DNA of 64,000 bases from an uncultured Prevotella sp. (lineage in GTDB: Bacteria; Bacteroidota; Bacteroidia; Bacteroidales; Bacteroidaceae). Shown one piece after another: positions 36,350 through 45,712 of the stretch (the stretch's first letter is position 1; each line of letters opens with the position of its first letter). The notes beneath the pieces were generated by a model, which was not told the origin of the DNA, searched no databases, and worked only from the letters and a program-made list of their open reading frames with translations. The DNA is taken from the NCBI GenBank assembly GCA_905198745.1, contig CAJKDU010000006.1:1-64000 (forward strand), read 5' to 3'. The translations under genes were made by a program, and so were the position numbers.

Positions 36350-38328
36350 TGGAAAATACTTTCTTATTATCAATAGTGTTCTGTGCGCTGTTGGGGACAG
36401 CTCCCGCAGCAGCGCAGAACACATCTGCTTTTCAGATGGAACCACTTGGCCGTGGTGTGGTGGCTTTGCCTGCCGCTCATGAGGGCGTCTTTGTGAGTTG
36501 GCGCGTGCTGGGCACCGACGACAACGCCACATGCTTCGACCTGCTTCGTAACGGCCAGCCCATAGCCAAGGGATTGCGCGTCAGCAATTTCACCGACAAG
36601 GGTGGAAGTGAAAAAGACCTCTATCAGGTAGTAGTGCGCAAAGCCGACGGGCAGCAAGAAGTTTCGCAGCAGGTGACGCCTTGGACCGACTTGTTCATGC
36701 AGATTCCGCTCAACCGCCCACAGGGTGGCACCACTCCCGACGGCAGAACCTACAACTATCGTCCCAACGACTGCAGTGTGGGCGATGTGGATGGCGACGG
36801 TGAGTATGAGCTTATTCTCAAGTGGGACCCCTCCAATTCCAAAGACAATTCTTTCCACGGATATACTGGTGACGTGATACTCGACTGCTACAAGTTGAAC
36901 GGACAGCAGTTGTGGCGCATCAATCTCGGCAAGAACATCCGTGCAGGTGCCCACTACACCCAGTTCCTCGTCTATGATTTCGACGGTGACGGCAAGGCGG
37001 AAATGATATGCAAGACTGCTCCCGGTTCTGTCGACGGCAAGGGCCACTTCGTGTCGGCTTGTGCCACCGATGAGGCCATCAGGCAGTGTGATAACCAGGC
37101 TGACTACCGTACTGAGAATGGACGCATCCTCACGGGTGAAGAATTTCTCACCGTGTTTCGTGGTGCCGACGGCTCTGCCGTCCACACGGTGTGGTATAAT
37201 CCCAACCGCAACTTCGGTCTGGGAGGCAAGGCTGCATATGGTGATTGGGGCGACCAAAACTATCAGGGCAATCGTGGCGAGCGCTTCCTGGCCTGTGTGG
37301 CTTATCTCGATGGTGCCGACAAGTTGCCGTCTGCGGTGATGTGCCGCGGCTATTACACACCTTCCTATCTCTGGGCGGTGGACTTCGACGGTCGTCACTT
37401 GAAGACCAAATGGCTCCACAGCTCGCTTACCTCCGACCACTGGACCGTGACCGACGGCGAAGGAAACATAGTCAGGGAAGCCCATGGACTTCAAGCCACT
37501 GCCTACGGGCAGGGTGCCCACAGCCTGGCTGTGGCAGACGTTGACGGCGACGGCTGCGACGAAATCACCTATGGCTCGGCTGCCATCAACAACGACGGAA
37601 CGTTGCTCTATTCCACCGGACTGGGGCATGGAGACGCCCAGCATCTGGCCGACCTTGATCCTGACCGACCGGGACTTGAATACTACATGGTGCACGAACG
37701 CGCGCCTTATGGCGACGACCTGCGGGATGCCCGCACCGGAGAAATCCTCTTCCGCAGCTACGACCGCGAAGACACGGGCAGAGGACTGTCTGCCGACATC
37801 GATGCCAAGCACCGTGGCTACGAGTTCTGGTGCTCTGCCAATCCCGGAGTTTATGACTGTAAGGGAAACAAGATTGCGCGCGCCCATCTGCCCAAGAACT
37901 TCCGCATCTATTGGGACGGTGACCTGCAGGACGAACTGCTTGGCAACTGGGGACCTCCGTTTTTCGTTCCTTATCTTGTCAAGTGGAACGGCAAGAAGGG
38001 CTTAACCTTGCCGCTAAGCAACGGCAAGCAGCTCTATGAGATGGGTCACAGTGTCAGCTGCAACGGTTCCAAGGCAACACCCTGCCTGCAGGCCGACCTG
38101 TTTGGCGACTGGCGCGAGGAAATCATCTTTTGGGACAGTTCGGATGCCAGCCACCTGAATGTCTTCACTACCAATACGCCTACCGACTATCGGGTGCCTA
38201 CACTCATGCATGATCATGTCTACCGTATGGGCATAGCGTGGCAGAATGTTGCTTACAATCAACCTCCGCACTTGGGCTACTATCTGCCCGACGCTGTGGC
38301 TAAATGGGGAAATCCAACTTCTAAATAG
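36349..38328 (+). CDS. Rhamnogalacturonan lyase, PL11
   Basis: A 659-aa single-domain PL11 lyase of normal family length. Signal peptide ends PAAAQ. Propeller loops DVDGDGEYELIL, DFDGDGKAEMIC and DVDGDGCDEITYG bind calcium in this family; GLGHGDAQHLADLDP and GDWREEIIFWD are PL11 landmarks. It overlaps the GH28 stop codon by one base, implying translational coupling. It is the compact counterpart of the giant PL11 at 25.4 kb, with no beta-helical extension or T9SS tail, so the two probably act in different places (periplasm versus cell surface, inference). Confidence 0.93.
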   Translation: MENTFLLSIVFCALLGTAPAAAQNTSAFQMEPLGRGVVALPAAHEGVFVSWRVLGTDDNATCFDLLRNGQPIAKGLRVSNFTDKGGSEKDLYQVVVRKADGQQEVSQQVTPWTDLFMQIPLNRPQGGTTPDGRTYNYRPNDCSVGDVDGDGEYELILKWDPSNSKDNSFHGYTGDVILDCYKLNGQQLWRINLGKNIRAGAHYTQFLVYDFDGDGKAEMICKTAPGSVDGKGHFVSACATDEAIRQCDNQADYRTENGRILTGEEFLTVFRGADGSAVHTVWYNPNRNFGLGGKAAYGDWGDQNYQGNRGERFLACVAYLDGADKLPSAVMCRGYYTPSYLWAVDFDGRHLKTKWLHSSLTSDHWTVTDGEGNIVREAHGLQATAYGQGAHSLAVADVDGDGCDEITYGSAAINNDGTLLYSTGLGHGDAQHLADLDPDRPGLEYYMVHERAPYGDDLRDARTGEILFRSYDREDTGRGLSADIDAKHRGYEFWCSANPGVYDCKGNKIARAHLPKNFRIYWDGDLQDELLGNWGPPFFVPYLVKWNGKKGLTLPLSNGKQLYEMGHSVSCNGSKATPCLQADLFGDWREEIIFWDSSDASHLNVFTTNTPTDYRVPTLMHDHVYRMGIAWQNVAYNQPPHLGYYLPDAVAKWGNPTSK

Positions 38329-38335
38329 TATAGTT

Positions 38336-39952
38336 ATGAAAAAGATATTTGCAGCGTTGTCATTATTGGCAACCGTCTCGTCGGCTTCTGCCCAGGTGGC
38401 CAAGCCGATGGAAGATGTCAACCACGTGGTGGATTTGACACTCGACAGCCTGAACAAGGCCGAAATGGCTCGTGTGCCGGCAGGCTCCAGCCGAAAGGGT
38501 AACAATCCGGTGCTCTTCCTTGTGGGCAATTCTACCATGCGCAACGGTACGCTGGGCAATGGCAATAATGGTCAGTGGGGATGGGGATTCTTTGAGCACA
38601 TGTTCTTCGACCCGTCCAAGATTACCGTTGAGAACCAGGCTTTGGGCGGCACCAGCAGCCGCACGTTCTATACCCGCCTGTGGAGTGGAGTCAAGTCTGG
38701 CATCCGCAAGGGCGACTGGGTGATTATTTCCATCGGCCACAACGACAATGGCCCTTATGACAGTGGGCGTGCACGTGCCAGTATTCCCGGCATAGGCAAC
38801 GATTCGCTTCCTGTGACCATCAAGGAGACAGGAGTGAAGGAAACCGTTTATACCTACGGCGAATATATGCGCCGCTATATCCGCGAGACCAAGGCTTTGG
38901 GCGCTCATCCCATCCTGATGTCGCTCACACCGCGCGACGCTTACGATGCTGACGGAAAGATAGTCCGTGTGAACAAGACCTTCGGCTTGTGGGCCAAGCA
39001 GGTGGCTGAGCAGGAGCATGTGCCGTTTGTCGACCTGAACGAGATTTCCGCTTCCAAGCTCGACAAGTATGGCCGTTGGAAAGAACATTACCATTTCTAC
39101 ACCGACCACATCCATACCAGCCGCTTCGGTGCGATGATGAACGCACGTTCGGCTGCCGAGGGCATCTATGAAAGCAAGGATCCGCAGCTGGCTCCTCTGC
39201 AGGCCATGATGGTCAACGTGATTCCCGATACGGTGGAGGTGAAACGTGAGAACGGAAAACCCGTGGTCTTCATCACGGGCGACAGCACCGTGAAGAATAC
39301 GGACAAGGATCCAGACGGCATGTGGGGATGGGGCTCACAGGCCTACACGGTGTTCAATCCCAAGAAGATCACGTGCGTGAACTGTGCCAAGGCAGGACGT
39401 AGCACGCGCACCTATCTCAATGAAGGTCGTTGGGACAAGGTCTACAACAGCGTGAAGCCCGGCGACTATGTGCTCATACAGTTCGGCCACAACGACATAG
39501 GCCCCATCGACAATCAGAAAATGCGTGGCGTCATTGCTTGCACTGCTGACACCAGCCACGTGTATAAACTGGCTGGATCGGGCACCTATGAGGTGGTATA
39601 CTCGTTCGGATGGTACCTGAAGAAGTTCATCCAGGATGTGCGCGAGAAGGGCGGAACGCCTATTCTCCTTTCGCTCACTCCCCGCAACGAGTGGCCCAAA
39701 GGCAAGATCGAACGCCGCAACGACACCTATGGAAAGTGGTATCGTGAGGTGGCTAAGGAAACTGGCGTGGAACTGGTGGATGTGCACAACATCTCTGCCG
39801 ATTTCCTCGACAAGAAGGGACAAGAGAAGGCTAAAGCCTACTATAACCACGACCACACCCACACCTCGTTGCTCGGCGCTAAGATGAATGCCAAGAGTGT
39901 GGCAAAGGGACTGAAACAAATCAAGAGTCCTTTGGCCAAGTACCTGAAATAA
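38336..39952 (+). CDS. Double-domain rhamnogalacturonan acetylesterase (CE12)
   Basis: A 538-aa protein made of two SGNH-hydrolase domains in tandem. The start at 38336 gives a signal peptide ending SASAQ; the frame is open upstream only because it overlaps the PL11 gene. Domain 1 (about 55-285): GNST with S66, GGTSSRT, IGHNDNG, then TDHIHTS. Domain 2 (about 305-530): GDST with S317, AGRSTRT, FGHNDIG, then HDHTHTS. Both keep the Ser-His/Asp set, but domain 1 has N for D in the GDS box. It removes acetyl groups so that lyases and hydrolases can act. It lies 7 nt after PL11. Confidence 0.92.
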   Translation: MKKIFAALSLLATVSSASAQVAKPMEDVNHVVDLTLDSLNKAEMARVPAGSSRKGNNPVLFLVGNSTMRNGTLGNGNNGQWGWGFFEHMFFDPSKITVENQALGGTSSRTFYTRLWSGVKSGIRKGDWVIISIGHNDNGPYDSGRARASIPGIGNDSLPVTIKETGVKETVYTYGEYMRRYIRETKALGAHPILMSLTPRDAYDADGKIVRVNKTFGLWAKQVAEQEHVPFVDLNEISASKLDKYGRWKEHYHFYTDHIHTSRFGAMMNARSAAEGIYESKDPQLAPLQAMMVNVIPDTVEVKRENGKPVVFITGDSTVKNTDKDPDGMWGWGSQAYTVFNPKKITCVNCAKAGRSTRTYLNEGRWDKVYNSVKPGDYVLIQFGHNDIGPIDNQKMRGVIACTADTSHVYKLAGSGTYEVVYSFGWYLKKFIQDVREKGGTPILLSLTPRNEWPKGKIERRNDTYGKWYREVAKETGVELVDVHNISADFLDKKGQEKAKAYYNHDHTHTSLLGAKMNAKSVAKGLKQIKSPLAKYLK

Positions 39953-39982
39953 CGGATTGTTTACATGGCTTATCCAAAAACG

Positions 39983-40025
39983 GAAGTGCGGTGTTCTCCT
40001 TGTGACGAACATCGCACTTCTGTTT
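39983..40025 (+). terminator. Terminator of the GH28-PL11-CE12 operon
   Basis: gaagtgcg (39983-39990) pairs with cgcacttc (40013-40020), extended by gtgttc/gaacat, and is followed by tgtttt. Confidence 0.85.
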
Positions 40026-40120
40026 TGAATACATGAAAGTGTTTTTTCCAAAATATCTATCACCTATCACTTTTGAAGCACAAACAGCTTGTATAACAGA
40101 GCTTTGTGGATTTTGCCCGT

Positions 40121-40165
40121 CTTACATCCATCACTTATCCATCACTTATCCATCACTTGCTGCAT
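40121..40165. repeat. 11-bp tandem repeat, ACTTATCCATC type
   Basis: Units at 40133-40143 and 40144-40154 are identical (ACTTATCCATC); 40155-40165 keeps ACTT. A partial unit precedes them. The period is exactly 11 bp and the ACTTA start matches units in the cluster at 40434. Confidence 0.85.
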
Positions 40166-40290
40166 TTCTGATTTTAGTGGTTTCCCCCTAAACAGCTGAT
40201 TTTATGGCCGGTGCTTGGCTTGCCTTTGGACTGCGTATGGAATGACGGTTCTGGCTGTTTACCCCAACTTGAATATTTCTCTACATGGAG

Positions 40291-40404
40291 CTTCCGGAAT
40301 TTGGAGTGACGCATGATATCGTAGCTTTGGGGTGTAAGGCTTTTTGCCCGCTTTTCTGTTTGGCTCTATCGATGACATACAATCATCACTCCAGATTCCG
40401 GAAG
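40291..40404. repeat. Inverted repeat pair (CACTCC...TTCCGGAAG)
   Basis: CTTCCGGAATTTGGAGTG at 40291-40308 is the reverse complement, with one mismatch, of CACTCCAGATTCCGGAAG at 40387-40404. Both copies also carry an atcat flank. A related copy, ATCATCACTCC then GGAAGAA, lies at 58210-58233. Confidence 0.7.
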
Positions 40405-40433
40405 AAAACTGTTTAACTGCTCGGTTGCAACTT

Positions 40434-40477
40434 GTTAATGGCAGACTTATGCCCCGTTAATGGCAGACTTACGATGC
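40434..40477. repeat. 11/22-bp phased repeat cluster, locus 2
   Basis: Four 11-bp units in a row: GTTAATGGCAG (40434), ACTTATGCCCC (40445), GTTAATGGCAG (40456), ACTTACGATGC (40467). The alternate units are the same, giving a 22-bp period. The alternation of GTTAx and ACTTA units is the same as at 12.7 kb. Confidence 0.85.
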
Positions 40478-40511
40478 GAAGGAGGCCGACTTCTACCTGG
40501 TCCTATTGGCT

Positions 40512-40548
40512 GGGCACTCCTTGCCACGGCCGTAGGCAAGGAGTGCCC
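40512..40548. repeat. Perfect 14-bp hairpin
   Basis: gggcactccttgcc (40512-40525) and its exact complement (40535-40548) enclose a 9-nt loop that is itself partly palindromic (acggccgta). No T-run on either side, so a terminator role is doubtful. Confidence 0.8.
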
Positions 40549-40730
40549 AAACAGCAGGACTGATTGGGGGCATTCCGCTTAAACTTGGCCATTGACGCAT
40601 TAGTGATAGATGTGATGGATGTTAACCCATCTGTCACGCATCCATCACTCCGTTTATCTTGCTTATAATCAGATGAATAATGTAAGATATCGAGAAAAGT
40701 GATAGATAGTGGTGAAAAAACTAAAAACTT

Positions 40731-40754
40731 TACGTGCGCGTGCGTGCGCGTGCG
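40731..40754. repeat. Alternating purine-pyrimidine tract (Z-DNA-prone)
   Basis: 24 bp of strictly alternating purine and pyrimidine, mostly GC/GT steps, just beyond the rodA end. Such tracts can flip to Z-form under negative supercoiling; a role here is not shown. Confidence 0.6.
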
Positions 40755-40959
40755 ATGCGGTTATCCGGCAATGCGATAAGAAAACAAAGACAAGTAGACG
40801 CTTGATTTTCCATCCGTGTCTTGCATCAATCCGAACTTTGGAATTGCAACGGCCACTCCAATGCCGGATGAATTGAAAAGCGTGGAGTCTGAAGCTACGC
40901 GGCACCATTGGTTCACTTCAGCATGCCCTCTCTTGGGGGCATCCCGAAGTTTGTCGTGG

Positions 40960-42429
40960 CTACGTTCTCACCAGATTCCTGCCCGCATCTATGCGGAGGA
41001 AAATGAAGAGCAGGAGGGTGAAGCCCCACAATGAAGAACCTCCATAGCTGAAGAAGGGAAGGGGAATGCCAATGACAGGCGTCAGTCCGAGCACCATGCC
41101 CACATTGATGAACACGTGGAACAGGAAGACACTCAGCACACAGTAGCCGTAAACACGGCCAAACTTGAACGGCTGTCTCTCTGCCAGGTGGATGAGGCGC
41201 AGAATCAAGGCAAGAAACAGTATCAGTACTGTTGCCGACCCGAGAAATCCTTCTTCCTCGCCAACGGTGCAGAAGATGAAGTCGGTGTCCTGTTCCGGCA
41301 CAAACTTCAGCTTGGTCTGTGTGCCGTTGAGGAAGCCCTTGCCTTCCAGTCCACCCGAGCCGATGGCTATTTCGCTCTGGTGTACGTTGTAGCCCGCACC
41401 AGCCAAGTCTTCGTCCAGTCCCAACAGCACGTTGATGCGCACGCGCTGGTGAGGCTCCATCACGTTGTTGAGCACATAGTCGGCAGAATAGAAGAAGGCT
41501 ATGCTGCCGAGGGTGAACATCACGATGTAGAGATAGTTGGCTATGTGTGTGCTCAACGCCTGGTAGAGCAGGTAGCCGATGATGGCGGCACTGAGGATAA
41601 TCTGCACCCACACAATGTCGAACGGAATAACGTATTCCGAGAACAACAGGAAAATCAGCGTGGTGCCCACACAGTAGGCGAGCAACAGGCGTGTCTTCTT
41701 CTTGTCGTCACAATACACCTGCACCATCACCGCCGAGAATATCTGCACCAGCAATAGCACGGTGAACTTGCCTACAGAGGTGGGCGTGTCCCAAAGGAAC
41801 GTGTCCTCGTAGCGGATGCCCACCACGAAATAGATGACCATGGCCACACCCGTGAACAGGATGCTGCCCGGCATGCCCTCGCGGTAGAGCATGAGGAAGA
41901 ATGACAGGTAGACGAGTGCCGAACCTGTTTCGCGCTGGCCGATGATGAACAGCATGGGCAGCAGGATGATGGTGACGGCTGCCGCAAAGTCTTTCCATCG
42001 CTGCATGGAAAATCCGTAGGTGCTCATCAGCTTGGCTATGGCGAGTGCGGTGGCAAACTTGCCGAACTCGGCAGGCTGCAACCGGAGCGGACCGAGCACA
42101 AGCCATGAATGGGACCCCTTGATGTCGTGCGGATTGAAGATGGTGGCGAAGAGCAAGAGCAATAGCACACCATATATGATGTAGGCAAAGGTGTCGTAGA
42201 AGCGGTCGTCGAGCATCAGCAGCACAAAGCCCAGGCAGATGGAGGTGCCTATCCACACAATCTGCATGCCCGAACGGGTGGCAAGACTGAAGATGTCGTT
42301 GTCGCCATACGTATAGCTGGCACCGCACACGCTGACCCATCCGAACACGAGCAGTGCCAGGTAGATGCCGATGGTCCACCAGTCGAGTGACCGTATGATA
42401 CTTGTTGGTTTATCTGTTCCTTGAGCCAT
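40960..42429 (-). CDS. rodA: Rod-shape-determining glycosyltransferase RodA
   Basis: A 489-aa polytopic SEDS-family peptidoglycan polymerase of the elongation machinery, working with PBP2. Multiple membrane helices; family landmarks are KGSHSWLVLGPLRLQPAEFGKF, GQRETGSALVYLSFF, GAGYNVHQSEIAIGSGGLEGKGF (split across the long loop) and GIPLPFFSYGGSS near the C-terminus. It is the last gene of the mre operon and overlaps mrdA by 20 nt. Confidence 0.95.
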   Translation of the reverse strand: MAQGTDKPTSIIRSLDWWTIGIYLALLVFGWVSVCGASYTYGDNDIFSLATRSGMQIVWIGTSICLGFVLLMLDDRFYDTFAYIIYGVLLLLLFATIFNPHDIKGSHSWLVLGPLRLQPAEFGKFATALAIAKLMSTYGFSMQRWKDFAAAVTIILLPMLFIIGQRETGSALVYLSFFLMLYREGMPGSILFTGVAMVIYFVVGIRYEDTFLWDTPTSVGKFTVLLLVQIFSAVMVQVYCDDKKKTRLLLAYCVGTTLIFLLFSEYVIPFDIVWVQIILSAAIIGYLLYQALSTHIANYLYIVMFTLGSIAFFYSADYVLNNVMEPHQRVRINVLLGLDEDLAGAGYNVHQSEIAIGSGGLEGKGFLNGTQTKLKFVPEQDTDFIFCTVGEEEGFLGSATVLILFLALILRLIHLAERQPFKFGRVYGYCVLSVFLFHVFINVGMVLGLTPVIGIPLPFFSYGGSSLWGFTLLLFIFLRIDAGRNLVRT

Positions 42430-44260
42430 AAGCTATTCTTCTGTGTTGAAGCTGGGCCGCCATGCTCTCTTCGCTTGGCGTGAGCTTGCCTTTCAAATAT
42501 TGTTCCATCATCAGTCCGCCGATGGGCACACCGAAGTCGGCACCGAAGCCGCCGTTTTCCACATACACGGCAATGGCTATCTTCGGGTTCTTCATCGGTG
42601 CGAATCCCATGAATACTGAGTGGTCTTGTCCGCGGTTCTGTGCCGTTCCGGTCTTGCCGCAGGCATCATAGTCGTAGCGGCTCAGGGCTTTACACGTGCC
42701 CTTGAGCACCGAACTCTTCATGCCGGCCACCACCCAGTTGTAGGCACTTGCCTTGGCCTTGGTGTAGTGGCGTTCGCGAAATTCCTCGGCAAGCGGCTTG
42801 CCTTCCACCTTTCTCACCACGTGGGGCGTGTAGTAATAGCCGCGGTTGGCAATGGTGGCGCCGAGGTTGGCAATCTGGAGCGGCGTGAGGTTCACCTCAC
42901 CCTGCCCGATGGATATACTGATCACGGTCAGTCCGTTCCACGAGCCCTTGTAGGCCTTGTCGTAGAACTGTGCGTTAGGTATCAGTCCGCGTTTCTCTCC
43001 GGGCAGGTCAATGCCCAGTTTATAGCCGAAGCCCATGCTCACCATGTAGTCGCGCCAGGTGTTCATGGCTTCCTGCACGTTCTTGTATTTGCGGCGGTTG
43101 GACATCATGTAGAACAGTCCCCAGCAGAAGTATCCGTTGCATGACGTGCTGATGGCCTCTGTCAGGTCAAGAGGCGAAGCATGGCCGTGGCATCCCACGT
43201 GCAAGCCTTTGTAGTAGAAACCATGGTTGCAGGAAAACATGGTGTGGGGTGTGATGATGCCTTCAGACAGATAGGTGAGTGCCTGTGTGGTCTTGAAGGT
43301 GGAGCCTGGCGGATACTGTCCCATGATGGAACGGTTGAGCAGCGGCTTCCACACGTTCTTCGAGAGGCGGACATGCTCTTTGCTGCGTTTTCTTCCCACC
43401 AGGTTGCGCGGGTCGTAGCTGGGTGAACTCACCATGCAGAGCACTTCGCCCGTGGCAGGCTCGATGGCCACAATGGAGCCTATCTTTCCTTCCAGCAGCC
43501 GTTCGCCCAATGCCTGGAGCTTCTCGTCGATGGAAAGTGTGAGGTTGCGGCCCGGTTGCGGCCGGCGGTCATACTTGCCGTGCTGGTAGTTGCCCTGTAT
43601 TCTGCCGTGTGCGTCGCGCAGCAGAATCTGCACGCCTTTCACGCCGCGAAGGTCTTTCTCATAATATTTTTCGATGCCCAGCTTGCCGATGTAGTCGCCG
43701 GGCTGGTAGTAGTCGTCCTCCTCAATGTTGGCTTCCGACACCTCGCCCACGTCGCCCAGCACATGGGCGGCAAAGGGATACTGGTATTGCCGGATGCTTC
43801 GTTTTTGGATGTAGAAACCGGGAAAGCGGAAGAGCTTCTCCTGGAAAACGCTGAAATCCTTGTCGGAGAGTTGGCTCATGAACAGCTGTTGTGTGAACCT
43901 GGAGTAGCCCGGATTCTTGTTGCGGTCCTTGATGTCGTTCATCCGCTTGATGAAAAACTCCTTGGTAATGCCCAAGGAGTTGCAGAAATCCATGGTGTCG
44001 AGACGCCCCTTTTCCTCGTTCATCACCACCATAATGTCGTAGGCAGGCTGGTTGTAGACAAGCAACTTGCCGTGGCGGTCGTAGATGACGCCACGCGAGG
44101 GATACTCCACCTTCTTGAGAAAGGCGTTGCTGTCGGCACTCTTCCGGTAGTCGTCGCTCATCACTTGGAGCGTGAACAGCCGGATGATGTAGATGGCCAC
44201 AATCGTGACAGCTACACCACCGATGACAAAGCGTCGTTTTTCGAGATTATAGTCTTTCAT
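42410..44260 (-). CDS. mrdA: Penicillin-binding protein 2 (elongation transpeptidase)
   Basis: A 616-aa class B PBP that crosslinks peptidoglycan during side-wall growth. N-terminal membrane anchor (about 10-30), PBP dimerisation domain, then the transpeptidase. The active-site motifs are visible: SxxK as PPGSTFKT (about residue 317), SxN as TSCNG (about 373) and KTG as CGKTGTAQ (about 535). It lies between mreD and rodA and overlaps rodA by 20 nt. Confidence 0.95.
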   Translation of the reverse strand: MKDYNLEKRRFVIGGVAVTIVAIYIIRLFTLQVMSDDYRKSADSNAFLKKVEYPSRGVIYDRHGKLLVYNQPAYDIMVVMNEEKGRLDTMDFCNSLGITKEFFIKRMNDIKDRNKNPGYSRFTQQLFMSQLSDKDFSVFQEKLFRFPGFYIQKRSIRQYQYPFAAHVLGDVGEVSEANIEEDDYYQPGDYIGKLGIEKYYEKDLRGVKGVQILLRDAHGRIQGNYQHGKYDRRPQPGRNLTLSIDEKLQALGERLLEGKIGSIVAIEPATGEVLCMVSSPSYDPRNLVGRKRSKEHVRLSKNVWKPLLNRSIMGQYPPGSTFKTTQALTYLSEGIITPHTMFSCNHGFYYKGLHVGCHGHASPLDLTEAISTSCNGYFCWGLFYMMSNRRKYKNVQEAMNTWRDYMVSMGFGYKLGIDLPGEKRGLIPNAQFYDKAYKGSWNGLTVISISIGQGEVNLTPLQIANLGATIANRGYYYTPHVVRKVEGKPLAEEFRERHYTKAKASAYNWVVAGMKSSVLKGTCKALSRYDYDACGKTGTAQNRGQDHSVFMGFAPMKNPKIAIAVYVENGGFGADFGVPIGGLMMEQYLKGKLTPSEESMAAQLQHRRIAYGSRNR

Positions 44261-44284
44261 TTCCTGTAGTCCTCCCTGCTCGGA

Positions 44285-44782
44285 TTAGTTTCTCACTTTT
44301 TCGATGGCAAGCAGCAGGGCAATGGTCAGCAGCGTGCTGCCGCCCACACACTCAGCCCACAAGAGAAGGTTGAAGAAGTTGAACATCTCCAGGGTGAAGA
44401 AGATGAGGCAGTAGATGAAGACAAGAATGATGGTGTAGTAGACGAATGAGGTTACACCCAATGTCTTCATCGACGGCGTCAGGTCGTCGGCGCTGTCGCG
44501 GGGAATGAACGGCTCAAGAACATAGGGCTGCAGGAAACCGAGCAGCGTCATGGAACCTGTGGCCACACCCGGCGTGTCTGAGAAAGTGTCGATGACCAGA
44601 CCGAAAACAAAGCTCCACAGCAGTATGCCCCACCTCGGATAGTTGCGGCGGAACATCAGTATCATGTAGACATAGAGCAGCGGGGTGGCACAGTTGAACA
44701 GGTGGATGTTGTTGAGCACCAATACCTGTGCCAGGCACAATACGAAGAAAAGCAGAACGCCTTTGATAAGTTCCAGGTTCAT
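44285..44782 (-). CDS. mreD: Rod-shape-determining protein MreD
   Basis: A 165-aa integral membrane protein with about five hydrophobic segments (for example VLLFFVLCLAQVLVLNNI and MTLLGFLQPYVLEPF), the size and position expected of MreD. MreD bridges MreC and the RodA-PBP2 pair. Sequence conservation in this family is low, so the call leans on position between mreC and mrdA, with 24 nt to mrdA. Confidence 0.9.
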   Translation of the reverse strand: MNLELIKGVLLFFVLCLAQVLVLNNIHLFNCATPLLYVYMILMFRRNYPRWGILLWSFVFGLVIDTFSDTPGVATGSMTLLGFLQPYVLEPFIPRDSADDLTPSMKTLGVTSFVYYTIILVFIYCLIFFTLEMFNFFNLLLWAECVGGSTLLTIALLLAIEKVRN

Positions 44783-44838
44783 TTACCCTTTGTTCCTTTC
44801 GTTGAATGATAATTCCTTGTCGCCTTGTCGGCGAGTGA

Positions 44839-45702
44839 TTAGTTCTGTTTGGGTTTTATCGAGTCTTGTGCAGCGCGGAGCAGTTCGATGCGTTCTTCCA
44901 TCGCCTTGTCGTTGATGACGCACACATCGCGCAGCTTGCCGAAGTCTACGGACAGTTTTACTTTCAGCCGATAGGACAGTCCGTCTTTGGAATTGTAGAC
45001 TTGCTGTATTTCGCCCACCATGATTCCCGGGGGGAAGATGGACGAATAGCCGCTTGTCACCACCTTGTCGTGCTTGCGGAAGTGCGCATGGCGGGGAATG
45101 TCCTCCACATAAGCAATGTCTGAAGAGCCGCCTTTCCATCTGAGGTAGCCGAAGTAGCCTCGCTTCTGGATGGTGCAGCTGATGTTAGACTGCGAGTTGA
45201 GTACGGGGATGACAATGGAATAATGTTCCGACACGAGATACACCACGCCCACCACGCCATTGCCGCAAGCCACGCCCATGTCCTTGTGAATACCGTCGGC
45301 GCTGCCCTTGTCAATGGTGATGAGGTTGTCCGTTTTGTCAAGACTGTTGCTGATTACCTTGGCGGGAACCAGTCCGAACTGGCTCAGGTACTGCATCTGC
45401 CTGTTGGCCATGGTCAGTGAGTCTGCCGTCTTGTCGAGCAAGGACTCTTCGAGAAACTTGACCTGTTGCTCCAGCTGGAGGTTGCGTTGTGTCAGTTCGG
45501 CGTTGACGGTCGACAGGTTGAAGTAAGACTTCACCTGTGCGTCGGCTTCATACACTTTGCCGGCAACGGCATTGGCCGAAGTGAACCACACGCTGCCCTG
45601 GTAGTTGTTGAACTGAAAGAGCAGAACCATGCTTATCACTTCGAGCACGATGAAGAGAAACCAGTGGTTGTATTTTGCAAGAAACTCTACTAAGTTATGC
45701 AT
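44839..45702 (-). CDS. mreC: Rod-shape-determining protein MreC
   Basis: A 287-aa periplasmic scaffold anchored by one N-terminal helix (about 12-30), followed by a coiled coil (about 60-110, NAELTQRNLQLEQQVKFLEE) and the beta-barrel MreC core (SADGIHKDMGVACGNGVVGVV; GYSSIFPPGIMVGEI). It activates PBP2. It is 10 nt after mreB and 56 nt before mreD. Confidence 0.95.
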   Translation of the reverse strand: MHNLVEFLAKYNHWFLFIVLEVISMVLLFQFNNYQGSVWFTSANAVAGKVYEADAQVKSYFNLSTVNAELTQRNLQLEQQVKFLEESLLDKTADSLTMANRQMQYLSQFGLVPAKVISNSLDKTDNLITIDKGSADGIHKDMGVACGNGVVGVVYLVSEHYSIVIPVLNSQSNISCTIQKRGYFGYLRWKGGSSDIAYVEDIPRHAHFRKHDKVVTSGYSSIFPPGIMVGEIQQVYNSKDGLSYRLKVKLSVDFGKLRDVCVINDKAMEERIELLRAAQDSIKPKQN

Positions 45703-45712
45703 AATCCACTTG

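Larger units (their letters stand above)
39953..40959. other. Gene-free, repeat-rich stretch between the CE12 and rodA genes
   Basis: About 1 kb without a credible gene. It contains a terminator, two kinds of 11-bp repeat, an inverted repeat pair, a perfect hairpin and a 24-bp alternating purine-pyrimidine tract, listed separately. The short frames here have no family resemblance. Confidence 0.7.

Noticed and set aside
40669..41034. Small open frames around 40.7-41.0 kb
   Set aside because: They cross the repeat tract or the rodA 3' end, have no ribosome site or family resemblance, and lie in different frames on both strands.
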